Below, in pieces: positions 1-8,232 of a stretch of DNA of 55,415 nucleotides (position 1 is its first letter; every line of letters begins with the position of its first letter). The position numbers and the translations under genes were made by a program. This DNA comes from Xylanibacter ruminicola (lineage in GTDB: Bacteria; Bacteroidota; Bacteroidia; Bacteroidales; Bacteroidaceae), in assembly GCF_900142525.1 (NCBI RefSeq), contig NZ_FRBD01000025.1, positions 1 to 55,415 of the forward strand, read 5' to 3'. The notes under the pieces are model-generated. The model saw only the letters and a list, made by a program, of their open reading frames with translations. It made no database searches and had not been told where the DNA came from.

Positions 1-19
1 AGAGTAATAGTTTCTTCAT
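1..19 (-). CDS. Start of a gene running off the left edge (partial)
   Basis: On the minus strand an ATG at 19 is followed by codons reading M-K-K-L-L-L to the window edge, which looks like the beginning of a signal peptide. A good promoter lies 45-75 bp upstream and points at it. Only six codons are visible, so no function can be given. Confidence 0.5.
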
Positions 20-63
20 GTGTTATAGGTTTTTAAATTATTGATAAATCAAATACTTTGGGG

Positions 64-95
64 CAAATATAAGAAAAAAATCATTTACTTCCAAA
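64..95 (-). promoter_or_regulatory. Promoter for the left-edge gene
   Basis: Minus strand TTTG (92-95), 20 bp, TATATTTG (64-71). This matches the Bacteroidota sigma-ABfr consensus TTTG-N19-21-TAnnTTTG exactly and precedes the ATG at 19. Confidence 0.65.
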
Positions 96-173
96 CTTTT
101 TCGAAACTTTTTTTACCATAAAAAAGGAGAAAAAGAACAATTTACTTCTTTATGGTCTAGTTGTAAGTATACA

Positions 174-206
174 ATAATCCCCGCCAGGAAGCCTAGCGGG
201 GATTAT
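174..206 (-). terminator. Hairpin ending the bamD-omega-DUF4293 operon
   Basis: A perfect 11-bp stem (174-184 with 196-206, ATAATCCCCGC/GCGGGGATTAT) with an 11-nt loop lies 20 bp after the DUF4293 stop codon. No strong T-run follows on the minus strand, so it may be an inefficient terminator or a 3'-end processing hairpin. Confidence 0.6.
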
Positions 207-225
207 CGTAATATTTGATATTTTA

Positions 226-687
226 TTATCTGATTCTGTCCATCGAACGGACTAGTTTCTCGTCGGCAATGATAGCGCGACGGGCCATGAGATAGAGTAT
301 CAGCGAGATGGCGGGGAATACTGCTGGCCATGAGGGACGGAAATTAACCGCGCCCCACGACTTATCGCCAACCATCTGACCTACAACGAAGAAACACACA
401 TACCAACCTATGATAAACAACACATTGAAAAGGCAGAACAGAGCCTGCATCTTGCGGTTGTGATATATAAATATGGTATAGGCTGCAATAGCAGTTGTTG
501 GCAGCAGTACTGCCATCAGAGGCCAAGTGTCGAAATGATGCCTGCCAATAGGGTCGGTATACCAGAGATTGTACACACGAGCTACCTGCAGACCACCCAA
601 CTTAAATGAACCTATCTGCATACAAAGACAAATGACGGTCATAATAATGGCCGCCAAAAGATATAATGTCTGCTTACGCTGTATCAT
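226..687 (-). CDS. DUF4293 family four-helix membrane protein
   Basis: A 153-residue integral membrane protein. Four hydrophobic segments are visible (about residues 7-27, 54-75, 82-104 and 120-138), with a short basic tail. Length and pattern fit the Bacteroidota-restricted DUF4293 family, whose role is unknown. It is the last gene of a three-gene unit after bamD and omega, starting 6 nt after the omega stop, an arrangement common in this phylum. The position suggests co-regulation with outer-membrane assembly and transcription genes but does not show what it does. The strong hairpin at 174-206 follows it. Confidence 0.8.
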   Translation of the reverse strand: MIQRKQTLYLLAAIIMTVICLCMQIGSFKLGGLQVARVYNLWYTDPIGRHHFDTWPLMAVLLPTTAIAAYTIFIYHNRKMQALFCLFNVLFIIGWYVCFFVVGQMVGDKSWGAVNFRPSWPAVFPAISLILYLMARRAIIADEKLVRSMDRIR

Positions 688-693
688 AACGAA

Positions 694-1032
694 TTAATCT
701 TCCTGAACCTGATTCTCGCGAGAAGGATCACGCCAGTAAACCTTGTTCTCTACAAACTCCTGAGTTGCAAGAAGACTTGGCTTTGGCAGTTTTTCGTAGT
801 AACGAGAAATCTCGATCTGCTCACGATTCTCGAATACCTCCTCGAGTGAATCGTTGTACGAAGCGAACTCTGCCAGCTTCTTTGACAGATCGTCCTTAAT
901 CTGAAGGCTAATCTGGTTGGCACGCTTACCAATGATAGCTACGCTCTCGTAGATATTGCCTGTGTCGTCACACAGATCCATAATGTTACGTGTTACGGTG
1001 TTAACCGGTGCTTTTGACTTCTTATAATCCAT
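694..1032 (-). CDS. rpoZ: RNA polymerase omega-like subunit (Bacteroidota RpoZ/Rpb6 type)
   Basis: A 112-residue protein resembling the Bacteroidota version of the omega/Rpb6 subunit, which helps assemble and stabilise the beta' subunit of RNA polymerase. The conserved central stretch runs through IYESVAIIGKRANQI (residues about 28-42) followed by an amphipathic helix (LSKKLAEF) and an acidic segment. It lies between bamD (3-nt gap) and the DUF4293 gene (6-nt gap), the usual context of this annotation in Bacteroidota. Assignment rests on family recognition and synteny, since omega sequences are very divergent between phyla. Confidence 0.8.
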   Translation of the reverse strand: MDYKKSKAPVNTVTRNIMDLCDDTGNIYESVAIIGKRANQISLQIKDDLSKKLAEFASYNDSLEEVFENREQIEISRYYEKLPKPSLLATQEFVENKVYWRDPSRENQVQED

Positions 1033-1035
1033 ATC

Positions 1036-1863
1036 TTAATCTTTAATTACTTTTTTGCACTTATTGATATATTTCTCTGCCAATGAGGCATTATTTGATT
1101 CGGGGAACTCGTTGAGGAAACCATAGCATTCGTCCTCGGCATCGCGATAACGATCCAGTCGTTTCTCGTCTGAACTGTTCTCGGCCAACTCGAACTTGGC
1201 CTTCATAATCAGCACCATCAGCTTTTCGCGAAGACTACAGTAAGGATAGCTCTTCAGGCAGTTCTGAGCCGTGATGATGCACGATGTATAATTACTCTCC
1301 TCGTTAGAGTTGATGTTGCCGAAGTATCCGCCCAGATTGTAGTAAAGCTCGGCAGAGAGATACTCCTTCTGAATGAGCTTATCGTGCAGCTCGTAGAGAC
1401 GATCCTGAGCCTGAGAACGAAGATCTGACTCTGGATACAAATCGATGAACTGCTGATAGGCGGTGATAGCGCCATTGGTAGGCGACTGATCCAAACGAGG
1501 CTCGGGCGCACTCTGATAGAGTGACTGACCTACATAGAAGTAAGCCAACTCTGCATAAGTGCCACGAGGATAGCTTGTAGTATATTTCCTGAAAGTCTCA
1601 GAAGCTGCATCATAATCCATATTGCCATATTGGGCCATACCCAACATGTAAAGACACTCCTGAGCATCATCAGACCCCTTCTTGATTGTTACCAGTTCTT
1701 CCAACAGCGATGTAGCCTGCTGGAACTTTCCACATGCGAATGCCTCTTTGGCATACTCATACTTATAATCAGAGTCTCCATATTTGTAGACACTGTTAAA
1801 CTCTGAGGCACAACTGCTAAGTAGCAGGGCCGCACATGCCAATGTAATGATACCTTTATTCAT
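1036..1863 (-). CDS. bamD: Outer membrane assembly lipoprotein BamD
   Basis: A 275-residue lipoprotein of the YfiO/BamD family, a partner of BamA in inserting beta-barrel proteins in the outer membrane. The lipobox LLSSC puts the lipidated cysteine at residue 18. The rest is helical tetratricopeptide-like repeats (for example FACGKFQQATSLLEEL and MDYDAASETFRKY), with the usual BamD spacing. It is the first gene of the operon with omega and DUF4293. The promoter -7 box ends only 10 nt before the ATG, so the mRNA is expected to have almost no 5' leader. Confidence 0.88.
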   Translation of the reverse strand: MNKGIITLACAALLLSSCASEFNSVYKYGDSDYKYEYAKEAFACGKFQQATSLLEELVTIKKGSDDAQECLYMLGMAQYGNMDYDAASETFRKYTTSYPRGTYAELAYFYVGQSLYQSAPEPRLDQSPTNGAITAYQQFIDLYPESDLRSQAQDRLYELHDKLIQKEYLSAELYYNLGGYFGNINSNEESNYTSCIITAQNCLKSYPYCSLREKLMVLIMKAKFELAENSSDEKRLDRYRDAEDECYGFLNEFPESNNASLAEKYINKCKKVIKD

Positions 1864-1873
1864 ATTCGGGGTG

Positions 1874-1904
1874 CAAAATTAGTACTTTTCGCGCAAATAA
1901 CAAA
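1874..1904 (-). promoter_or_regulatory. bamD promoter
   Basis: Minus strand TTTG (1901-1904), 19 bp, TAATTTTG (1874-1881). Predicted transcription start is within about 5 nt of the bamD ATG at 1863. Confidence 0.7.
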
Positions 1905-1956
1905 GTTTTAATACATGTTTTTGGCGTTTTTTGATGTTTTTTTAATAACTTATTCG

Positions 1957-1964
1957 TATCTTTG
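1957..1964 (+). promoter_or_regulatory. uvrB promoter -7 element
   Basis: TATCTTTG matches TAnnTTTG and is 8 nt before the uvrB ATG, so transcription should begin at or within a few bases of the start codon. A possible TTTG at 1930-1933 is slightly far (23 bp). Confidence 0.65.
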
Positions 1965-1972
1965 CACACTCA

Positions 1973-4012
1973 ATGAGCAAATTTATACTAACATCGGAAT
2001 ATAAACCAACTGGCGATCAGCCCGAGGCAATACGTCAGTTGACTGAAGGTTTGGACCGCGGAGACCGAGCCCAAGTACTGCTTGGAGTAACGGGATCGGG
2101 TAAGACTTTCACAATGGCAAACGTGATAGCCCAACACAATCGCCCCACCCTGATATTGAGTCACAACAAGACGCTGGCAGCTCAGCTTTATGAGGAAATG
2201 AAGGGATTCTTTCCGCAGAACGCCGTAGAGTATTATGTAAGCTATTATGACTACTACCAGCCAGAGGCTTATCTGCCAAGCACAGACACCTACATAGAAA
2301 AAGATCTGGCCATAAACGACGAGATAGACCGATTGAGACTATCGGCCGTATCAAACTTATTATCAGGACGTAACGACGTGGTGGTGGTATCATCGGTTTC
2401 GTGCATTTACGGTATGGGAAGCCCCGTGGCCCTGCAGGAGAACGTGATAGAACTGAAGAAAGGTCAGATATTAGACCGCAACGCTTTGTTAAGAAAGTTA
2501 GTAGCAGCGCTCTACGTACGAAACGACCTGGATTTGCAACGAGGCAACTTCCGTGTGAAAGGCGATACGGTAGACATTGCGATGGCCTACAGCGAGGTGG
2601 TGCTGAGAATAACCTTCTGGGATGACGAGATTGATGCCATCGAGGAGATGGATGCTGTTACATTCGACCGTCTGGCCAGTTTCGAAGAATACCGTCTCTA
2701 CCCTGCCAACCTGTTTATGACCTCGCAGGAACAGACCAATATAGCCATCCGTCAGATTCAAGACGACTTGATGAAACAGGTGATATACTTCGAAGAGATA
2801 GGCGACACCATCAAAGCCCAGCGCATCAAAGAGCGTGTGGAGTACGATATGGAGATGATTAAGGAGCTGGGGCATTGCTCTGGTATCGAGAACTATAGCC
2901 GTTACTTCGACGGGCGACAGGCTGGTGAAAGGCCTTACTGTCTGCTGGACTTCTTCCCCGACGACTATCTGCTGATTATAGACGAGAGTCATGTAAGTGT
3001 GCCTCAGATAAGTGCGATGTACGGAGGCGACAGAAGTCGAAAGCAGAATCTGGTGGAATATGGCTTTCGACTGCCTGCAGCCTTCGACAACCGTCCGCTG
3101 AAATTTGAGGAGTTTCAGGAAGAGGTTAATCAGGTGATATACGTGAGTGCGACCCCAGCCGACTATGAACTGAACGAAGCCGAAGGCGTGGTGGTAGAAC
3201 AGGTGATCCGCCCCACCGGCCTATTGGACCCAGAGATTGAAGTCCGTCCAAGCGAGAACCAAATTGACGACTTGCTGGACGAGATCATAACCCGCAGGAA
3301 TCGCGGCGAACGAGTGCTGATTACCACCCTGACCAAGCGAATGGCAGAGGAACTGACCGAATATCTGCTAGGGCATAACGTAAGCACTGCCTATATTCAC
3401 AGCGATGTAGCCACACTAGACCGTGTAAAGATTCTAAGCGACCTGAGGCAGGGCGTATACGATGTATTGGTTGGCGTAAACCTGCTGCGTGAAGGTCTTG
3501 ACCTGCCCGAAGTATCGCTGGTAGCCATATTGGATGCCGACAAGGAGGGATTCCTGAGAAGTCATCGCAGCTTGACACAGACGGCCGGACGTGCTGCCAG
3601 AAACGTAAATGGTAAGGTGATAATGTATGCCGATACGATAACAGCTTCGATGCAACTCACTATCGATGAGACAATGCGCCGCAGAATCAAGCAGATGAAT
3701 TATAACGCGGAGCACGGCATAACGCCTAAACAGATAGTAAAGAACCTGACATTCAGCGCACTACAGAAAGAGAACCGTGCTGATACCAAGGAACTGATGC
3801 GCGACATTCCACTTGCAGCAGAAAACGGCAATACAGGCATACTGATGGCTGCCGACCCGATTGAGGAGAGAATGACCCGACCACAAATGGAGAAGCTGAT
3901 AGAAGAGACAACCAGAAAGATGAAAGAGGCTGCCAAGAATCTTGACTTCCTTCAGGCTGCACAATATCGCGATGAGATAGTAAGGCTGCAGAAAGAACTG
4001 GAGCTAAAATGA
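1973..4012 (+). CDS. uvrB: Excinuclease ABC subunit B
   Basis: UvrB, the damage-verifying helicase-like subunit of nucleotide excision repair, which receives DNA from UvrA and recruits UvrC. Length (679 residues) is normal. Walker A is GVTGSGKT (residues 38-45); the tyrosine-rich beta-hairpin that grips DNA is YYVSYYDYYQPEAY (about 87-100); the Walker B box is DESH (337-340); helicase motif VI lies in LTQTAGRAARN. The C-terminal UVR domain (about 640-676, EKLIEETTRKMKEAA...) is the UvrC contact. It is transcribed alone and divergently from bamD; no LexA-type operator is obvious near its promoter. Confidence 0.97.
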   Translation: MSKFILTSEYKPTGDQPEAIRQLTEGLDRGDRAQVLLGVTGSGKTFTMANVIAQHNRPTLILSHNKTLAAQLYEEMKGFFPQNAVEYYVSYYDYYQPEAYLPSTDTYIEKDLAINDEIDRLRLSAVSNLLSGRNDVVVVSSVSCIYGMGSPVALQENVIELKKGQILDRNALLRKLVAALYVRNDLDLQRGNFRVKGDTVDIAMAYSEVVLRITFWDDEIDAIEEMDAVTFDRLASFEEYRLYPANLFMTSQEQTNIAIRQIQDDLMKQVIYFEEIGDTIKAQRIKERVEYDMEMIKELGHCSGIENYSRYFDGRQAGERPYCLLDFFPDDYLLIIDESHVSVPQISAMYGGDRSRKQNLVEYGFRLPAAFDNRPLKFEEFQEEVNQVIYVSATPADYELNEAEGVVVEQVIRPTGLLDPEIEVRPSENQIDDLLDEIITRRNRGERVLITTLTKRMAEELTEYLLGHNVSTAYIHSDVATLDRVKILSDLRQGVYDVLVGVNLLREGLDLPEVSLVAILDADKEGFLRSHRSLTQTAGRAARNVNGKVIMYADTITASMQLTIDETMRRRIKQMNYNAEHGITPKQIVKNLTFSALQKENRADTKELMRDIPLAAENGNTGILMAADPIEERMTRPQMEKLIEETTRKMKEAAKNLDFLQAAQYRDEIVRLQKELELK

Positions 4013-4013
4013 A

Positions 4014-4044
4014 AATTAAAGAATTAAATAATTAAAGAATTAAA
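4014..4044. repeat. AT-rich tandem repeat downstream of uvrB
   Basis: The 15-mer AATTAAAGAATTAAA occurs at 4014-4028 and 4030-4044 (period 16), immediately after the uvrB stop. It is followed at about 4048-4076 by a second degenerate repeat with GTGTTAATC, GTGTAACC and GTGCCC units. No function is evident. Confidence 0.7.
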
Positions 4045-4094
4045 AAAATCTGTGTTAATCCGTGTAACCGTGCCCGAAAATAAAAAAATCTTAG

Positions 4095-4102
4095 TAATTT
4101 TG
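4095..4102 (+). promoter_or_regulatory. Promoter -7 element for the DUF4468 gene
   Basis: TAATTTTG, 28 nt before the ATG at 4131. It probably drives the DUF4468 gene, the small membrane protein and the porin together. Confidence 0.55.
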
Positions 4103-4130
4103 CACGGTTTTAATAATTAAACAGGTAAAT

Positions 4131-4748
4131 ATGAAAAAGTATTTGATAGCCATACTGATGGCAATGCCACTGATTGCTTCGGCTCAGGACAACACTTGGG
4201 AACGTATTGAACAGGCTCCTGCTGAGAAAGAAAACCCTGATGCAAAATATCTGGCAGAAGGGGCTGTACCCCTTGTAGACGGAAAAGTTTGCTGGCAGAC
4301 AGCCATCAATGCTCCTGGCAAATCGGCAAAAGAAATATACGACATTCTGTACAAGCAGATGGACAAGATGACTAAAGAGCCCAATCAGATTGCCAATAGT
4401 GCAGTAGTCGTCAGCGATACAGAGAAATATGAGCTTGGCGCTGTTTACCATGAGTGGCTGGTATTCAAGAGCTCGGCCCTTTCATTGGATCGTACGCAGC
4501 TCAACTTCCAGTTGATAGTGAAATGTACCGACGGAAAAGCCGACGTAAAGATGACACGTATATCTTACGATTACGATTTGGATCGCAAGCCAACCCACTA
4601 CACTGCCGAAGAATGGATTACCGACAAGTATGCCGTCAACAAGAAGCGCACCAAGCTTTATCCTGTTTCGGCCAAGTTCCGCAGAAAGACAATAGACCGC
4701 AAGGACTTTATCTTCGGTAAATTCAATTCGTTGCTAAACGACAAATAA
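4131..4748 (+). CDS. Exported DUF4468 domain protein
   Basis: A 205-residue secreted protein. Residues 1-18 form a signal peptide ending IASAQ. The body matches the Bacteroidota DUF4468 family (TATA-binding-protein-like fold): WQTAINAPGKSAKEIYDIL near residue 53, a central strand-rich region containing YHEWLVFKSSALSLDRTQLNF, and a C-terminal helix with FGKFNSLLNDK. The biochemical function of the family is unknown, and these proteins are usually periplasmic or envelope-associated. It leads a short plus-strand group with a two-helix membrane protein (6-nt gap) and a putative porin, which points to an envelope role. Confidence 0.75.
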   Translation: MKKYLIAILMAMPLIASAQDNTWERIEQAPAEKENPDAKYLAEGAVPLVDGKVCWQTAINAPGKSAKEIYDILYKQMDKMTKEPNQIANSAVVVSDTEKYELGAVYHEWLVFKSSALSLDRTQLNFQLIVKCTDGKADVKMTRISYDYDLDRKPTHYTAEEWITDKYAVNKKRTKLYPVSAKFRRKTIDRKDFIFGKFNSLLNDK

Positions 4749-4754
4749 CAGAAC

Positions 4755-4919
4755 ATGAACAAAGACAAGATACGTAATATTCTGAATATCATTTTTATGA
4801 TTACGGCCCTTGTGGGCGTGATTTGGTACCTGACCAAAGACAGAACCATGGGCACATATATCATACTATTCTCGATGTGCTTTAAAATAGCAGAATCGTC
4901 TATGCGAATGATAAAGTAA
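4755..4919 (+). CDS. Small two-helix membrane protein (54 aa)
   Basis: An uninterrupted 54-codon reading frame from ATG 4755 to TAA 4917-4919, filling the gap between its neighbours exactly (6 nt after the DUF4468 stop, 3 nt before the porin ATG). The product begins MNKDKIRNILNIIFMITAL and has two hydrophobic helices (about residues 8-26 and 33-45) joined by a short charged turn. Tight spacing on both sides, the same strand and a typical membrane-protein pattern support it as a real gene. The function is unknown. Confidence 0.7.
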   Translation: MNKDKIRNILNIIFMITALVGVIWYLTKDRTMGTYIILFSMCFKIAESSMRMIK

Positions 4920-4922
4920 TTT

Positions 4923-7253
4923 ATGTACAGAAAACTATCAACACTAATATTTGCATTACTGGCTCTTACAAAGGCAAGCGCCCAGACAGATCGTCAATAT
5001 AACCAGATTGATGAAGATGGAACCGTTACGCGGCGAAGCGAAAACTTTAATAAACACAACAAAGACACAACGCAGCATAAGGAAATTCCAAAGGGAATTT
5101 ATGCGTGGACGATAGACAGACGATTTGGCGATGTGATTCCTGCAGAACCAGACACACTGCCGCATCTGTTTATGAACACCACCTTCAACAGCGGATTCTA
5201 TGGTGAATATAACACGACGGGTAATAACTATACAGCCCGTATGAGCCGTATATTTATCGACCGTCCTTTTGGAGAGTACTTCACATTTACAGAGCCATAC
5301 AGTTTCGTAAACAAGAAGCCTGATGAATTCTTGTTTATGAATACGCTGTCGCCCTACACCCAGATACTTTACGACAACTGCGGCGACAAGACTAACGGCG
5401 AAGACCACATCGATGCAAAATTCGGCGTCAATGTAAACAAGCGTTTCAACATAGGATTCGACCTTGATTACGCTTATGCCCGCGGTTATTATAGCAATCA
5501 GAGTACATCGCACTTCAGCGGAACTCTCTTCTCATCATATCTGGGCGATCGTTATCAGATGCACTTCTTCTTTAACGCTGCCCACCAGAAGACAGCCGAA
5601 AACGGCGGTATTACCGATGATAATTATGTGACGCATCCAGAGTCGTTTACCGACAACTATACTGAAAGTGAGATACCCACAGTACTGTCGAAGAACTGGA
5701 ATCGTAACGATCATCAGCACGTATATCTTTCGCATCGATACAATCTGGGATTCTACCGTAAGGTTAAGATGACCGATGAGGAGATCAAAGCCCGAAAGTT
5801 TGCCCAGGAATCACAGCAAGAGCACAATGCGAAGAAGGAGCATGATGAGATGGGCAGCAGAGATGCCAGAAACAAGGACATCAAGAAGCCTACAGGCCGA
5901 CCAACTGGCGCAATGGTTATGGGCAAAGAGCCAAAGAAAGACTCGCTGAACATTGCTGCAGATACAACCAGAATAAAGATTAATGGGCAGGCCGCCATCG
6001 ATAGCCTGAATCGTCTGCAAGCTATTCAGGATTCTATCGATGCCACGATGAAACGCGAGTATGTGCCTGTAACCAGCTTTATCCATACGCTTGATATCGA
6101 CAACTACGATCATATCTATCAGTCGTACTATACGCCCACCGATTATTATAAGAACACCTATTACAAACAGGGATTGGAATTAGGCAACGACTCCATCTAT
6201 GATCAGGCTAAGCATTTCCGTATAAAAAACACATTGGGAGTAGCACTGCTAGAAGGATTCAACAAATATGTAAAGGCCGGACTGAAAGGTTTTGTTAGCT
6301 ACGACTACTGCACATACTCAATGCCGGAAATGGATTCAAACAGTAATCTATACTGGGAGAAATGGAATGAATACGATCTGAGTATCGGCGGACAGCTGAG
6401 CAAGACTCAAGGTAAGACGCTGCACTTCGACCTGCAAGCTGAAACATGGGTTTCGGGAGCAGATAAAGGCGACTATACCATCGACTTCAGTACCGACTTG
6501 AACTTCCCGTTGTTCGGCGACACCGTACAGTTAGCAGCATCGGCATATCTGTATAAATGCTATCCTGTATTCTTCCAGGCCAAGCAGCACTCTAAGCACT
6601 TCTGGTGGGATGAAGATCTTGACCGCGAAACTCGTACTCGCATTGAAGGCACCTTCAGTTATCAGAAGACAGACACAAAACTGCGTGTAGCTTTGGAGAA
6701 CCTGAGCAACTACACCTACTATGGCATGAGCTACGATCTGACAGAAAACGGAGGTCGCAAAAACATGACAGCAGGTATCTATCAGGAATCGGACGACATC
6801 AGGGTTATGACAGCACAACTACATCAGAACTTCCGTCTTGGACCGCTGAACTGGGAGAACGTTATCACCTATCAGAATTCAAGCAATAAGGATGTATTAC
6901 CCCTGCCCGACTGGAACTTATTCAGCAATCTGTATCTCAAGTTCCGTATAGCTAAGGTGCTGGGAGTGGAACTGGGAGCTGACGCCACCTACTTCTCGAA
7001 ATACTATGCCCCCGACTTCTGCCCAGGCATCAATCAGTTTGCAGTACAGAAGAATGAGGCTAGTCGTGTGGAGCTTGGTGGTTATCCATTTGTTGACGTA
7101 TATGCCAACATGACCCTGAAAGGTGTAAGATTCTTCTTGGTAATGAGTAATGTAGTAAACGGCGGAGGAAACCACATGAAGTTCCTGACCCCACACTACC
7201 CCACTAACGGATCGGTACTACACTTTGGTGTATCGTGGCCTTTCTTCAACTAA
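4923..7253 (+). CDS. Putative outer membrane porin (PF14121-like)
   Basis: A 776-residue outer membrane beta-barrel protein with a signal peptide ending ASAQ near residue 21. After a short periplasmic segment come many alternating aromatic/polar strands (for example TTFNSGFYGEYNTTGNNYTARMS), typical of the large Bacteroidota 'putative porin' family. The end is LHFGVSWPFFN rather than a final phenylalanine. A strikingly charged, strand-free segment occupies about residues 283-385 (rich in K, E, Q and D), which should form a long loop or plug. The substrate is unknown. It is last in its plus-strand group, and its 3' end overlaps menA by 4 nt tail to tail. Confidence 0.8.
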   Translation: MYRKLSTLIFALLALTKASAQTDRQYNQIDEDGTVTRRSENFNKHNKDTTQHKEIPKGIYAWTIDRRFGDVIPAEPDTLPHLFMNTTFNSGFYGEYNTTGNNYTARMSRIFIDRPFGEYFTFTEPYSFVNKKPDEFLFMNTLSPYTQILYDNCGDKTNGEDHIDAKFGVNVNKRFNIGFDLDYAYARGYYSNQSTSHFSGTLFSSYLGDRYQMHFFFNAAHQKTAENGGITDDNYVTHPESFTDNYTESEIPTVLSKNWNRNDHQHVYLSHRYNLGFYRKVKMTDEEIKARKFAQESQQEHNAKKEHDEMGSRDARNKDIKKPTGRPTGAMVMGKEPKKDSLNIAADTTRIKINGQAAIDSLNRLQAIQDSIDATMKREYVPVTSFIHTLDIDNYDHIYQSYYTPTDYYKNTYYKQGLELGNDSIYDQAKHFRIKNTLGVALLEGFNKYVKAGLKGFVSYDYCTYSMPEMDSNSNLYWEKWNEYDLSIGGQLSKTQGKTLHFDLQAETWVSGADKGDYTIDFSTDLNFPLFGDTVQLAASAYLYKCYPVFFQAKQHSKHFWWDEDLDRETRTRIEGTFSYQKTDTKLRVALENLSNYTYYGMSYDLTENGGRKNMTAGIYQESDDIRVMTAQLHQNFRLGPLNWENVITYQNSSNKDVLPLPDWNLFSNLYLKFRIAKVLGVELGADATYFSKYYAPDFCPGINQFAVQKNEASRVELGGYPFVDVYANMTLKGVRFFLVMSNVVNGGGNHMKFLTPHYPTNGSVLHFGVSWPFFN

Positions 7254-8164
7254 AGGAGCAGAAGTCCGACACTTACGCATACACCATAGATAAATATATT
7301 ACGCGCTGTTTCTCCTAAGCAGAGATTCAGCGCTTTTCCTTGGTATATGCGTTTTATTTTAAGATAGGTTATAAAATGCAGCACCAGATAGATGAAGGGG
7401 AATACAAAAGCCAGGATATGCCCATTCATCAGGAATGTGCCACCCAGAATAATAGCGCCAACACCTACACCTATATATAATTGCAATCCAGCCTCAGCGC
7501 CCAGATGTACAATAATCGTGTTCTTACCAGCCTCACGGTCATTATCCCTATCGCGGAAATTGTTGATGATAAGTAATGCATCAATCACCATACCGCATGC
7601 AAGTGAAGCTAAGAACACCTGCCAAGTAAAAGTATGCAACTGAACATAGTACGAACAGCATACTGGCACAATACCAAAGAAAACAAGTACCAGCAAATCG
7701 CCTAAGCCCTGATAAGAGAAATAGGTAGTATATAAAAAAGCAAATACCACACAGATCATTCCTATCAGCACCATTTCCAGACCGCCATAATACACAAGCG
7801 GCAGACCAATAACACATGCAGCACAAGTGGTGATGGCAATGGCTTTCTTCATTGACTCGAGCTTAACCCAGCCCTGGGCACAGGCTCTACGAGGACCAAG
7901 GCGCGTCTCAGCATCATCAGTACCATTGACAAAATCGAAGAAATCATTGATGAAATTGGCGTCTATCTGCATAGCAAACGCGAAAAAAAGACAGAGCAAC
8001 GCAGCTATCCAACTAAAAGAATCGGTACCATACTCTATTGCATCAACATACGCCAATGCCACACCGATCATGACAGGAACAGCTGCCCCAGAAAGCGTTT
8101 TAGGACGTGCTGCTAGTAACCACGCCTTAACCGAATTTGTCTTAATTTTCTTATCTTCTGCCAT
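7250..8164 (-). CDS. menA: 1,4-dihydroxy-2-naphthoate polyprenyltransferase
   Basis: MenA joins a polyprenyl chain to 1,4-dihydroxy-2-naphthoate to give demethylmenaquinone, the membrane-bound step of menaquinone synthesis. At 304 residues it has the UbiA-superfamily pattern of eight to nine membrane helices with two aspartate-rich loops: NDFFDFVNGTDDAET (near residue 68) and NNFRDRDNDREAGKNT (near 200), which bind the Mg-pyrophosphate of the prenyl donor. RPKTLSGAAVPVMIG at the N-terminus is typical of MenA. It is a single gene under a promoter that interlocks with that of the divergent HD protein. Confidence 0.93.
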   Translation of the reverse strand: MAEDKKIKTNSVKAWLLAARPKTLSGAAVPVMIGVALAYVDAIEYGTDSFSWIAALLCLFFAFAMQIDANFINDFFDFVNGTDDAETRLGPRRACAQGWVKLESMKKAIAITTCAACVIGLPLVYYGGLEMVLIGMICVVFAFLYTTYFSYQGLGDLLVLVFFGIVPVCCSYYVQLHTFTWQVFLASLACGMVIDALLIINNFRDRDNDREAGKNTIIVHLGAEAGLQLYIGVGVGAIILGGTFLMNGHILAFVFPFIYLVLHFITYLKIKRIYQGKALNLCLGETARNIFIYGVCVSVGLLLL

Positions 8165-8180
8165 TATTTTCCAAAATTTC

Positions 8181-8211
8181 TTGCAAAAGTAACATCTTTT
8201 TTGTAAATTTG
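8181..8211 (+). promoter_or_regulatory. Promoter of the HD-domain gene
   Basis: TTG (8181-8183), 20 bp, TAAATTTG (8204-8211). It occupies the same 35 bp as the menA promoter on the other strand. Confidence 0.65.
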
Positions 8212-8215
8212 CAAA
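8184..8215 (-). promoter_or_regulatory. menA promoter
   Basis: Minus strand TTTG (8212-8215), 20 bp, TACTTTTG (8184-8191). Each -33 element abuts the -7 element of the opposing HD-gene promoter, so the two are likely mutually exclusive. Confidence 0.7.
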
Positions 8216-8232
8216 GAAAAAAGAAAATATTT

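Noticed and set aside
8209..8232. Eight extra N-terminal codons for the HD protein from a TTG start
   Set aside because: The TTG is part of the TAAATTTG promoter box, upstream of the transcription start.
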